Below are positions 19,552 through 27,476 of a DNA stretch of 64,000 nt, piece after piece (the stretch's first letter is position 1; every line of letters begins with the position of its first letter). A model generated the notes under the pieces. The model did no database searches and was not told where the DNA came from. It saw only the letters and a list, made by a program, of their open reading frames with translations. The DNA is taken from the NCBI GenBank assembly GCA_029880325.1, contig JAOUOP010000021.1, positions 1 to 64,000 on the forward strand. The letters run 5' to 3'. The DNA is from Myxococcales bacterium (GTDB lineage: Bacteria; Myxococcota_A; Polyangia; Polyangiales; JAFGIB01). The position numbers and the translations under genes were made by a program.

Positions 19552-19998
19552 ATGGCTGTTCACGTATATTTCGAAGACGTCGAGGTCGGCACCGAGATGC
19601 CGGCCTGGTCCCGCACCACCGGCCTGATGAACTGGAATCGCTACGCTGCCGTCAACGACGAGTTTGTGCCCTTCCACATGGACGACGAGGCGGGAAGGCG
19701 CGCCAAAAACGAGCAGGGCGCCTTCGGCATGGGTAACCTCCGCTACGCCTACCTGGTCAACGCCCTGCGCGACTGGATCGGGGATGAAGCCGAGATCCGC
19801 GAGGTCGGCTGCCAGTACCGGGCCATCAACCAGAAGGGCGATGTGCTGACGGTCACGGGCAAGGTCACCGAGAAGAAGACCGTGGACGGAGAGCACCTGG
19901 TCTACCTGGAGACCAACGTCGTCAACCAGAACGGCGAGCCCACCTGCCCCGGCCACGCCATCGTGGTTTTGGAAAATCGTCCCGGCGACGCTTCCTGA
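19552..19998 (+). CDS. MaoC-like hydratase subunit
   Basis: 148 aa, start ATG 19552 with AGGAG five to ten bases upstream. A hot-dog fold: FEDVEVGTEMPAWSRTTGLMNWNRYAAVNDEFVPFHMDDEAG contains the hydratase-2 type motif in which an Asp and a His five residues on do the catalysis (here D655-like NDEF...FH). Later strands are YRAINQKGDVLTVTGKVTEKK and LETNVVNQNGEPTCPGHAIV. It works with the preceding FAS1-like subunit on enoyl-CoA. Its stop is directly followed by the MITE-like element, whose inverted repeat could end this transcript. Confidence 0.88.
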   Translation: MAVHVYFEDVEVGTEMPAWSRTTGLMNWNRYAAVNDEFVPFHMDDEAGRRAKNEQGAFGMGNLRYAYLVNALRDWIGDEAEIREVGCQYRAINQKGDVLTVTGKVTEKKTVDGEHLVYLETNVVNQNGEPTCPGHAIVVLENRPGDAS

Positions 19999-20002
19999 GT
20001 TA

Positions 20003-20180
20003 GGGCTCGCGAAAGAATAACTTCCCCCTTTGGCACGCACCGGCGGGCACGCTCGGGCCGTGCGTCCTCGAAGAATTCCTCGATGTACCTCTGGTACGAC
20101 TGCGGATTCTTCTCCGGGCGCCGTCCCGATCGCACTCCGCCGTCACGCACCAAAGGGGGAAGTTATTCTTTCGCGAGCCC
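20003..20180. mobile_element. 178-bp MITE-like element with 31-32-bp perfect terminal inverted repeats
   Basis: Left arm 20003-20033 (GGGCTCGCGAAAG... CCCTTTGG) and right arm 20150-20180 are exact reverse complements; one more flanking base pair extends them to 32. The trinucleotide TTA directly flanks both ends (20000-20002 and 20181-20183), as expected of a target-site duplication. The 116-bp core has no complete gene. On the minus strand it encodes a plausible peptide scrap (NPQSYQRYIEEFFEDARPE), perhaps left from a deleted transposase or other gene. CACGCAC repeats occur just inside both arms. It lies between the hydratase stop and the ferritin-like gene. Confidence 0.8.
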
Positions 20181-20288
20181 TTAGTAACTGGCCAATTCAG
20201 GTCGCGCGCGGGCTCGATGGCCCGTGCTAGCCTCCGCACCCTTGGCGCACGGCGGGAGCCCGTGGCGCTTGGTAGCCGTGGAGGACCG

Positions 20289-21320
20289 ATGATTCGCATC
20301 AAGGCAAGGCCTGCGTCGACTGTGGTCGAGCTGCGGGAGCGTTTGCAGCAGGCTGTCGAACTCGAGTTTGCGACGCTGCCACCCTATCTATATGCGCTCT
20401 ACTCGATTCCGCCGGGACAAAACCAGGCGGCCGTCGAGCGCATCAAGGACATCGTGCATGAGGAGATGATCCACATGTGCCTGGCCTGCAATATGCTCAA
20501 CGCCATCGGCGGCCGGCCGCTGATCGCCGATCAAAAGAGCGTGCCCAGCTACCCCGGCCCGCTGCCCTACGACATCGGCAGCGAGGACGGAAAGCTCTTC
20601 GAGGTTTCGATGCTGCCGTTTTCCAAGGCGGCGATGGCCCAGGCCATGCGCATCGAGGAACCGGAAGACCCGCTGGTGATCAAGGCCAAGGCCGCCGCAG
20701 CGGTGGTGCCCGAGTTTCAAACCATCGGCGAGTTCTACCAGGCCGTCGATCAGGGCCTATCCAGGCTACCCAAGGAAGCGTTTTCGGCGCGCCCGCGCAA
20801 TCAGCTGGGCGACCAGGCGTTTTTCATGGGCGAGCTCTTCGCCGTCACCTGTTACGAAGACGCCCACCGCGCGATCACAAGGATCGTCTCCCAGGGCGAA
20901 GGCAGTTCCCAAAGCCCGGTCGACTTCGAGGGCGACCTGGCGCACTTCTATCGCTTCTCCGAGATCGAGCGAAACCAGGTGCTGGCGAAGGCCGACAACG
21001 AGCAGGGCTATGCCTGGGGCGAGCCGCTGGGGGTGGACTGGGAGGCGGTCTTTCCGGCCGTGGCCGATCCGGCCTCCCACGAAGCGGCGCTGGTGAACGA
21101 TGCCGCCGCGATTCAACTGCAAGATGACTGCGACCAGGCCTTCACCCGCATGCTGGTCAATCTACAGCGGGCCATCGACGGTGAACCCGGCCGCCTGGGC
21201 AACTCCGTGCGTTTCATGTTCGAGCTGCGAATGGCGTCGATTGCGGCTTTTTCCCATCCCGTCGAAGGGCTCGACAAGGCGGTCGGGCCTGCCTTTCGTT
21301 TTCGCAGTGAGCTGGCCTGA
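20289..21320 (+). CDS. Ferritin-like protein, C-terminal half of a split VioB-like enzyme
   Basis: 343 aa from ATG 20289 (GGAGG 5-9 bases upstream; the open frame upstream is not conserved-looking). It has the four-helix ferritin-like domain of iminophenyl-pyruvate dimer synthases: ELEFATLPPYLYALYSIP, then a helix with EEMIH in IVHEEMIHMCLACNMLNAIGG. These match the C-terminal part of VioB (ELxxxxxYLYAAYSIP, IAHEEMIHYLVVNNLL), including the Glu and EExxH residues expected to hold iron. In violacein, rebeccamycin and staurosporine synthesis the VioB/RebD/StaD enzyme dimerises an imine made from tryptophan. Here the second half is a separate gene next door. No tryptophan oxidase is in the window, so the substrate is unknown. 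Confidence 0.85.
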   Translation: MIRIKARPASTVVELRERLQQAVELEFATLPPYLYALYSIPPGQNQAAVERIKDIVHEEMIHMCLACNMLNAIGGRPLIADQKSVPSYPGPLPYDIGSEDGKLFEVSMLPFSKAAMAQAMRIEEPEDPLVIKAKAAAAVVPEFQTIGEFYQAVDQGLSRLPKEAFSARPRNQLGDQAFFMGELFAVTCYEDAHRAITRIVSQGEGSSQSPVDFEGDLAHFYRFSEIERNQVLAKADNEQGYAWGEPLGVDWEAVFPAVADPASHEAALVNDAAAIQLQDDCDQAFTRMLVNLQRAIDGEPGRLGNSVRFMFELRMASIAAFSHPVEGLDKAVGPAFRFRSELA

Positions 21321-21331
21321 GGAGACCCGTC

Positions 21332-23134
21332 ATGACCGTGCTTCAAGTTCCTCGCATCTATTTTCGCGGCAAGATCTCCTGGGATCCCATCGTCACCAAT
21401 AACCTCACCCAGCTCTACGACCTGGACACGAGCCGGCCGAACTTCGCCGGTCGCACCGTCGCCCAGTATCGCGAGGCCGCCCGGCTCGCCGTCGACAATG
21501 GTGAGGGCAACTGGAATCCCCACGGCACCCACCGCTCGACCTTCTTCGAGACCACGGTGACCGGCGTGGACCGGGGTGAGGGCGTGAGCGAAGCCGACGC
21601 CCTGGTCGGCCAACCGGTGATCCAAACGGGGATGCTGGTGGACCTCAATCCGCTGACCGCCGTCACCTCCCAGCTCTTCTTCGATCGGCTCAGCCTGGGC
21701 ATCGAGGGAGGCAGCCAAATCCTGGCGCCGGCCGGCTACCGCTACACCGCCCGCAACATCAACTTTGGCCGCAACACGGGCTACCAGGTGATCGCCGGCG
21801 TGGCCTCGGTGAACTGGCAGACCTCGTTCGCCAAAGCCGACCTGCGGCTTGCGGCCCGGGGCTCGAAGATCATCGAGGCCTTTTCCAAGGCGCTGCAAAA
21901 GGATGAGGTGCTGGGTTTGACCGTGCGTTTCAACGCCTATCGCACCACCTATTTCGACAGTCCGGCAGCCACCGACGCCCGGGAGCGGACCCTGGCCGAT
22001 CGCATCGCGGCCGGTGGTTTCCATCCGAATCCGGCCCGCAGCCTGGTGGTCGGGGTGGTGGGACTGTGGTGCGAGGGCGAGCCCGCGCACGTGCCCGGCG
22101 ATCGCTTTCTCGTGGGTGGAGATCATCCGCTCGTGAGTTCGGCCTACGCCGCCGTCGATGGCGACTCGCTGGTGCTCGACCTGAGCAACAGCATCTCGGA
22201 GACCGGCTTCGACGTGGAAAAGGCCGACCTGGGCACCCTGACGGTCACGGCCCGGGCCTGCCCGCCGGTGCAGCTGGGTAGCATCCGCTACGAGGACTAC
22301 GCGCGCGCGGCCTACGAGAAAAACTCCGGGTTGGTATGTCTGCCCCTGGACGCGGCGCAGAAAGCCGCGGCGCTCAGCGCCGACCTCGAGGTCAGCGCAG
22401 GCGGCACGCCCGTGCTGAGCGAGCGGCGCTTCCATGCCTGTGCCGACACGCCCAATGTCTACCTCGAGGCCGGCGACCTCCACTCGGTGGCCTTGCACGT
22501 TCTGGACCGGGGAAAGCCACCGGCGGTGCCGGTCAAGCTCACGGTCGCCGAGGTCGGCGGGCCCGCACTGGGGCCGGTCGTGGTCAGCACCGACGCTCGC
22601 GGCAAGGCCTCGGTGGAGCTCAAGGGCGTGCAAAAGGGCGAGTGGGATCAAATGCTCCTGCCCTGGCAGGACGACTCGCCCCCGGAGGTGCCCGCGCAGC
22701 TGGACCCCACCCAGAGCGCCTACTTCTCGGTGCGCACCATGCCCACCGATGACGAAGTCGCCAAGCTGCCGCCCACCTGGGAAAACGTCTTCGCCCAGGT
22801 GCTGCGCAACTGGAATGCGCTCGCCCCCTGCATGGACAACTGGCTGCGGCTCAACGACCGGCAGCAATGCGAGGCCTACGCGCCGCTGCTCAAGCGCCTG
22901 ACCAGCCGCTCGGAGTTCGAGCGTTTCCGCTACATGCCCGTCACTCGCGACTTGACCACTGGTGAACGCACGCTGCTGCACCGGTGGTGCGATGCGGTGA
23001 TCGCCAAGCAGGTCAAGGCCAAGGCTGAAGCCCGAGCGGCTGCGGCGCCCCAGCCCCAAGCCGATACCCAAGCCGATACCAAAGTACCCAGCAGCCGCAA
23101 AAAGCGCCGCATTCGCGAGGCGCGTCCCGAGTAG
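21332..23134 (+). CDS. VioB-like N-terminal half as a separate protein
   Basis: 600 aa, start ATG 21332 with GGAG about 8 bases upstream and only 11 bases after the ferritin-like gene. Features shared with the N-terminal ~600 residues of VioB: the opening VLQVPRIYFRGK (VioB: ILDFPRIHFRG), the middle LGLTVRFNAYRTTYFDSP, VVGVVGLWCEGE, and the end NDRQQCEAYAPLLKRL ... RYMPVTRDLTTGE (VioB: ADRCKCETYARLMWQM ... YYMPSTRELS). So the two genes together cover VioB, but in reversed order: the C-terminal domain is encoded first. The last 40 residues are Ala/Gln/Lys-rich. The pair probably makes a heterodimer; the reaction is inferred from the family. Confidence 0.8.
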   Translation: MTVLQVPRIYFRGKISWDPIVTNNLTQLYDLDTSRPNFAGRTVAQYREAARLAVDNGEGNWNPHGTHRSTFFETTVTGVDRGEGVSEADALVGQPVIQTGMLVDLNPLTAVTSQLFFDRLSLGIEGGSQILAPAGYRYTARNINFGRNTGYQVIAGVASVNWQTSFAKADLRLAARGSKIIEAFSKALQKDEVLGLTVRFNAYRTTYFDSPAATDARERTLADRIAAGGFHPNPARSLVVGVVGLWCEGEPAHVPGDRFLVGGDHPLVSSAYAAVDGDSLVLDLSNSISETGFDVEKADLGTLTVTARACPPVQLGSIRYEDYARAAYEKNSGLVCLPLDAAQKAAALSADLEVSAGGTPVLSERRFHACADTPNVYLEAGDLHSVALHVLDRGKPPAVPVKLTVAEVGGPALGPVVVSTDARGKASVELKGVQKGEWDQMLLPWQDDSPPEVPAQLDPTQSAYFSVRTMPTDDEVAKLPPTWENVFAQVLRNWNALAPCMDNWLRLNDRQQCEAYAPLLKRLTSRSEFERFRYMPVTRDLTTGERTLLHRWCDAVIAKQVKAKAEARAAAAPQPQADTQADTKVPSSRKKRRIREARPE

Positions 23135-23162
23135 GGCCGCGGTTCATCCGACGCCGGCGCGC

Positions 23163-23717
23163 TCACGGCCCGGCGTCGGATGCGGCGCCCGGTGCAAGCG
23201 CTCCAAGCCCTTCGAGTGCCTCGGCACAGGCGTCCGGCCCTGCCGACTCAGCGCTGAGCCAGCCCTGCAGGCAGCGGTGGCCCGGGGCGTCGCTGGTGGC
23301 GAAGAGGTCGCCGCCGACGTGGGCGGCGCCGCCAGCTTTGCGCGAAAGGGGCTTGCTCAGGACCAGGCGTTCGTCGCCGGCGTGGTGCGCGGGCTCGAGG
23401 CTGCGGAAGGCCGCGACGTTTCTGCGCAGCTCTTCGGCCACCAGGGGTTCGGCCTCGACCGTGTCGCCCTGGGCGCGCGGCCGTAGGCCGTGGTGCAGGC
23501 GCAGGCCCAGCTCGGAATAGAGCCGCAGCGGGCGGCCGCCGTCGCCGTGGCAGTCGAGGCTGGCGCAGGCGAGCGCGACGTAGGGTTGGACGTGGCTGGC
23601 GTAGTGGTCGGCGTCGAGGGGGGCGTCGAGGGGGGCGAGCGACTCGTACTTTGACTCGACGCAGCCGAGCAGGGCGCAGGCCAGCAACGAAAGCAGAGGT
23701 AGCCGATGACGGCTCAT
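23163..23717 (-). CDS. Lipoprotein with a CX4CH possible heme site
   Basis: 184 aa from ATG 23717, which overlaps the stop of the gene before it (ATGA). The N-terminus is a lipoprotein signal (LLACALLG before Cys19). Residues 51-57 read C-ASLD-CH, a CX4CH rather than the usual CXXCH heme motif, followed by HGDGGRPLRLYS. Similar lone C...CH motifs occur in planctomycete/myxobacterial cytochrome-like proteins. Other Cys near 149 and 164. Last gene of a four-gene coupled operon (25755 down to 23163). Whether heme is actually attached is not known. Confidence 0.75.
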   Translation of the reverse strand: MSRHRLPLLSLLACALLGCVESKYESLAPLDAPLDADHYASHVQPYVALACASLDCHGDGGRPLRLYSELGLRLHHGLRPRAQGDTVEAEPLVAEELRRNVAAFRSLEPAHHAGDERLVLSKPLSRKAGGAAHVGGDLFATSDAPGHRCLQGWLSAESAGPDACAEALEGLGALAPGAASDAGP

Positions 23718-24307
23718 GGCGTCTGTCCCCCTCCGGCGTCTGCGGGCATGTGGGCTTCCAGGTAGATGCGCCCGTTGGAGGCGGCCCCCGGCTGTCCCCC
23801 GTGGCAGACGGCGCAGCTGCCCTCGCGCCAGATCAAACCGCGCATGGTCTGCTGCGTGCCATCGCCATGCACGCGCACGCGCAGGGGAAAGCGCGGCGGC
23901 CAGGGCAGCTGCAACTCTCCGTTGTTGCGTTGGCGTGGCTCCGCCCGTCCTTGCTCCACGCGCACGAAGAAGTTGCCCGCGCGGTTGGTGCGCGCCGTGA
24001 AGCTGCGGCCCTCGGCATCCTCGAACTCCACCTCGGCACCTTCGAGGCCCCTTGTGTCGCTGGCGCGCCGGTAGACCGTGCCTGCGAGCACGAAGACCTC
24101 CTCGCCGGGCGTGTGCTCGGGGCCGTGGCAGGTGAGGCAGGGTTGACCCGGGCGGTGATTGGGGCCGGTTCCGACGCCGGGCTGCTCGGGCCCCAGATCG
24201 GCCTCGGCGCGCTGCTCGGGGCTCTGACCGATGCAGCCTGCAAGCAGCAAACCGAGGGCGGCGCAGCAAAGCGCGCGGGCCATGGCCGTTGGTGGCGAGC
24301 GCGTCAT
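23714..24307 (-). CDS. Diheme c-type lipoprotein
   Basis: 197 aa from ATG 24307, overlapping the DUF3570-like gene's stop (ATGA). Signal MARALCCAALGLLLAG before lipobox Cys25. Two canonical CXXCH heme sites: CLTCH (57-61) and CAVCH (165-169). Between them is a strand-rich region (AGTVYRRASDTRGLEGAEVEFEDAEG ... FTARTNRAGNFFVRV) resembling a carboxypeptidase-regulatory-like beta sandwich, so the hemes bracket a beta domain. Probably an outer-membrane or periplasmic electron carrier acting with the barrel protein encoded just upstream. Confidence 0.8.
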   Translation of the reverse strand: MTRSPPTAMARALCCAALGLLLAGCIGQSPEQRAEADLGPEQPGVGTGPNHRPGQPCLTCHGPEHTPGEEVFVLAGTVYRRASDTRGLEGAEVEFEDAEGRSFTARTNRAGNFFVRVEQGRAEPRQRNNGELQLPWPPRFPLRVRVHGDGTQQTMRGLIWREGSCAVCHGGQPGAASNGRIYLEAHMPADAGGGQTP

Positions 24308-25476
24308 GGCGTCCAGGAAACTCCGAGTTGAGAAATTAGGGCGATGCGATCGCTCAGCAAGAGATAGTCGAAAAAGTGCGTGGCCATGGCGCGCAGATCC
24401 AGGTAGCCGTCCAGGGGGCCGAGCCGCAGCTCCATGCGCGCACCGGTGGTCAGTGAACCGTAGGGCGAGAGCTTGCGGTCGAGGGTGCGATGGCGCGGCA
24501 GGGTCTCGGCGTCGTCGACCACATAGACCCGCTCCCAAAAAGACGCGCCGCTCTGGCCGTAGCCGCGGACGAAGACCGCGAGCTCGAGGTCTTCGCCCAG
24601 GGGTTGTTGCAGCGCCGCCTCCAGCGTATGGGCCTGTAACAGCCAGTCATCGATGTAGAAGCGATAGTCCAGGCGCAGGGAGCCATCGATGCTGTCGAGG
24701 TAGCGCAGTAGTCTCAGGCCCAGGGCGTGCCGCAGGCGGCTGTCGGGCACCGACTCGGCGGGGCGACCCACCGAGTAGTAGCGCTCGAAGGAATGCAGGC
24801 CGAGCTCGACGCCGTCGCTCTGCGCCTGCAGCACATCGGCGCGCGCGAAGATGGGCACGAAGCGGTAGGGCTTTTCCAGGTAGCCCTGCTGCAGCGTCAT
24901 GGTGTAGGCGCCGCGCAGCACGGTGCGCTGGTCCAGGTTTTGGCTGAGGCCGACTTCGGCGGCGTGGGACTGCAGGTGCTCGGAGAAGAGCGCCCGCGGC
25001 GTGTCGGTGCGTCCAACCGTATCCAGCGTCACGGTGTAGTCGACGCTGCCCACGCTGTCGGCGCTACCCAGGCGCGCCGACAGTCCTCCGCCGAAGCCAT
25101 GGGATTCGTAATCGGGCTCGCGTGAGACCCGGTAGTGCAAGGCCGGCAGCAGCTCGCCGAAGCGCAGGGCCGCGGCGAGGTTGCCCTCGAGGCGGACCTC
25201 GTCGAAGCCCGTGGTGGCGTGGGAGACCACATCGACCGAGGCGGCGCTGACCACGTCGACCACGGCGCGCGCCGACACTTCACTGCCGTCGCGGTCCAGC
25301 TGCCGCTTGGCCAGGGCCTGCGACGTCCACACCAGCACGTTGTCGCTATCGCTGTAGAAAAAGCTGTCGGCGCCCAAGAGCCAGCGGCCGTCGTCATCGG
25401 CGCGCACGGTCGCTGGCGACGGCAGCAGCCAAGCCAGGCACAGGCACGCTGCGGCGGATGCGATGGGCCTGTTCAC
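24304..25476 (-). CDS. DUF3570-like outer-membrane beta-barrel protein
   Basis: 390 aa, GTG start at 25476. A signal peptide (to about residue 26, TVRA) is followed by alternating hydrophobic/polar strands through the whole protein and a C-terminal strand ending in SWTP. Opening motifs such as YSDSDNVLVWTSQALAKRQLDRDGSEVSARAVVDVVSAASVDVVSHATTGFDEVR and GAYTMTLQQGYLEKPYR are what I know from DUF3570 proteins, which usually travel with a small GGCGCN-ended lipoprotein (DUF4266), a thioredoxin and an ApbE flavin transferase. Here the first is present, the last two are absent and two heme lipoproteins take their place. The molecular role is unknown; electron transfer across the outer membrane is a guess from the neighbours. 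Confidence 0.8.
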   Translation of the reverse strand: MNRPIASAAACLCLAWLLPSPATVRADDDGRWLLGADSFFYSDSDNVLVWTSQALAKRQLDRDGSEVSARAVVDVVSAASVDVVSHATTGFDEVRLEGNLAAALRFGELLPALHYRVSREPDYESHGFGGGLSARLGSADSVGSVDYTVTLDTVGRTDTPRALFSEHLQSHAAEVGLSQNLDQRTVLRGAYTMTLQQGYLEKPYRFVPIFARADVLQAQSDGVELGLHSFERYYSVGRPAESVPDSRLRHALGLRLLRYLDSIDGSLRLDYRFYIDDWLLQAHTLEAALQQPLGEDLELAVFVRGYGQSGASFWERVYVVDDAETLPRHRTLDRKLSPYGSLTTGARMELRLGPLDGYLDLRAMATHFFDYLLLSDRIALISQLGVSWTP

Positions 25477-25530
25477 TGATAACCGTGGAGCTTCACGTAC
25501 GCGCGCAAGGAGCCCACGCTTTGATGGGCA

Positions 25531-25755
25531 TCAATTGCAGCCGCAGCCACCCCCGCCGCCACCGAAGCCGCCGACGGCGCCCTCGCGCGTGCTCAGCAGG
25601 TGTTGCTCGAGGGCCTGACGTCCGGCGGCGCCATCGAGCGCCATGCTCGGCTTGGCCAAAAGCTCGCGCTCCCAGGCTTGGGTGGTGGCGCAGGCCGGTG
25701 CCATGAGCAGCAGCAGTAGCCCGGTCAGCGCCGATTGGCGGGATCGCAAGCGCAC
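25531..25755 (-). CDS. DUF4266-like small lipoprotein ending in a Gly-rich GCGCN tail
   Basis: 74 aa, GTG start at 25755. Signal LTGLLLLLMAPA before lipobox Cys22. The mature part has WERELLAKPSMALD (compare the family's ERGxLAxPxMxxD), EQHLLSTREGAVGGFG and a terminal GGGGGCGCN. These are the hallmarks of DUF4266, and it precedes the DUF3570-like gene as in other genomes. The Cys-Gly-Cys tail could bind metal or be modified. First gene of the four-gene operon. Confidence 0.8.
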   Translation of the reverse strand: MRLRSRQSALTGLLLLLMAPACATTQAWERELLAKPSMALDGAAGRQALEQHLLSTREGAVGGFGGGGGGCGCN

Positions 25756-25899
25756 GCTCGAACCGTAGCAGCGCCAGGGGCGACGGGAAAGCCGCGCCGG
25801 GAGCGCTTCGCAGGCGCGCCGTGCGCATCGGGGGCTTGCGTTTCACAGCTGCCGCTGCGAGTTGCGCTTCGAAATGGCTTGGCCTACCGTTGAATCGAA

Positions 25900-26451
25900 A
25901 TGAGCTGCGTGGAGGCAACGGTCGTTACGGCCCATGCGGGGCGTCTCACCGCTGCGGCCCTCTTCTTTCCCACCGAGTTCGGCATCGCGGGCTCTCCATT
26001 GTCGGCCGGTGGCGCGCTGGCTCCGCTTGCCGATCAAATCGACGTTCAGTCCGGCGCCGATTTCGTCGCTGCCTGGACGGTCCATGCCGAGGCGGTTGTG
26101 ATGCGGGCGGGACTCGGTACCCCGCTGCAGGAGGCTTTCGATCGCGCCGACGTGGGACCGGCGGAGAGTTCGCTGTCGGGCCCGACAACGGTGGTGGTTA
26201 TCACCGACGGCGAGCCCAACTGCTTTTCCGACGCGACGCTCACCGGCGTGCCGACCGACACCGAGCCCAACCGCGCCGCCGCCTGGTTGGCCGACGGCAT
26301 CGAGACCTGGGTCATCGGGCTGCCCGGCGCCAATGGGATTCTGGTTCTTCAGGACATCGCCAACGCTGCTGGCACGACGCTGATCGGGCCAGCCGATGCC
26401 GACGCAATGCGCGCCGAGCTCGAGCGCATTTTCGCAGAGCCCTGTCCTTGA
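25900..26451 (+). pseudogene. N-terminally truncated von Willebrand factor A domain protein
   Basis: 183 aa. The sequence joins a vWA fold at the second strand (GRLTAAALFFPTEFG), then has the MIDAS-type TTVVVITDGEPNCF, GIETWVIGLPGANG and AAGTTLI. The first strand with DxSxS, needed for metal binding, and any signal peptide are absent. No ribosome site precedes the ATG at 25900 and the bases between 25756 and 25899 show no continuation. Full-length relatives are secreted or lipoprotein adhesion-type proteins. Probably a remnant. Confidence 0.55.
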
Positions 26452-26507
26452 GCGTAGATTTGCAGCTTTTCCGCAGCCGCTAGCCCGGCGCGAGGGAGTG
26501 GGTCGAG

Positions 26508-27197
26508 ATGGTCACCGAGCGGCGCGCGCACATCGCCTTTAGCTATTGGTCAGACCCCCTGTGCATCTGGGCCTTCGTGGCCCAGGACAAGCTCGACCGC
26601 CTGCTCGCGCGCCACGGTGAGGCGTTGCAGGTTTCCTATCACGTGGTCCCCGTTTTCGGCTCGCTGCGCTGGCGCTTCGAGCAGGGCCCCTGGGCCCAGG
26701 ACGGCGTCGAGGGTCGCGTCGCCAAGACCGCCGAGATTGCCGCGCGCTTCGGTCATCCCGAGGTCAGCGGCGACGGTTGGCGCAGCGTATGCGATGGCAG
26801 CTCGTGGTCGCCGGGTGCGGCGATCAAGGCCGCCTGGTTGTTGGAGCACGAGGGCGCAGCACCGGCCGGCTGCTGCGAACGCTACCAGCGGGCCCTGCGC
26901 GCGGCCTTCTTCGTCGACGGTCGCAATGTGGTAGAGCGGGAGACACAACTGGCGGTTGCCGATGAGCAGGGCATCGACAAGGACGCCGTGGCCCGCGCGC
27001 TCGACGACGGTCGCGCCATGGCTGCCCTGTGGGAGGATCACCAGCGGCGCGAAGCCCTGGGCATCCAGGGTTCGCCCACCTACGTCTTCGACGACGGCCG
27101 CGCCATGCTCTACGGCAACGTCTCCGAAGGCGTGATCGTCGCCACCGTCGACGAGCTGCTCAGCGGCGCCGCCCCCGGCCGCTCCGAGTGTGGTTGA
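26508..27197 (+). CDS. DsbA-family oxidoreductase / FrnE-like protein
   Basis: 229 aa, start ATG 26508 (GAGTGGGTCGAG upstream gives a weak ribosome site). The thioredoxin-like fold opens with IAFSYWSDPLCIWAFVAQDKLDRLL, the FrnE/HCCA-isomerase type first strand and helix, where the active site has only one Cys (DPLCIW). The helical insert follows (AIKAAWLLEHEG, FFVDGRNVVERETQLAV) and the cis-Pro loop is GIQGSPTYVFDDGR. With a single cysteine it may be a glutathione-dependent transferase/isomerase rather than a disulfide oxidase. No signal peptide, so cytoplasmic. Confidence 0.88.
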   Translation: MVTERRAHIAFSYWSDPLCIWAFVAQDKLDRLLARHGEALQVSYHVVPVFGSLRWRFEQGPWAQDGVEGRVAKTAEIAARFGHPEVSGDGWRSVCDGSSWSPGAAIKAAWLLEHEGAAPAGCCERYQRALRAAFFVDGRNVVERETQLAVADEQGIDKDAVARALDDGRAMAALWEDHQRREALGIQGSPTYVFDDGRAMLYGNVSEGVIVATVDELLSGAAPGRSECG

Positions 27198-27476
27198 GGC
27201 TCCCCGGTCGGCGTCTGTCGCACAAAACTCACCTGGCCGATGCCGCGCCGGCCGTGCCATAGTTTCCGTCTCGCGTTCGGCGCTTTTCCGCCGGCAGCTC
27301 TCTCGTTCGCACGCAGCGTCGGTTCTCCGCGGCTTGCGAAAGGGCGCCGTCCTTTCAGTACAACCCGAAAGGTCACCGAACCCCGCGTGCTGCCACTTGT
27401 GCTGGCCCAACCGGCCAAGCTCGAATTTCCTGCCAAACGCCGTCGCTCAAACAACCAGACGTCAACAGGATCAAGC
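27198..27476 (+). other. Intergenic spacer before the SpoIIAA-like pair
   Basis: About 280 bases, less GC-rich than the genes around it. A small dyad GAAAGG-N7-CCTTTC sits near 27340. No gene or clear promoter identified. Confidence 0.3.

Noticed and set aside
20030-20046. TGGCACGCACCGGCGG inside the MITE-like element
   Set aside because: GG-N10 is followed by CG, not GC; chance match.
21113-23071. Long minus-strand frame opposite the VioB-like gene
   Set aside because: Shadow of a high-GC gene; no motif, and the plus-strand frame has clear family similarity.
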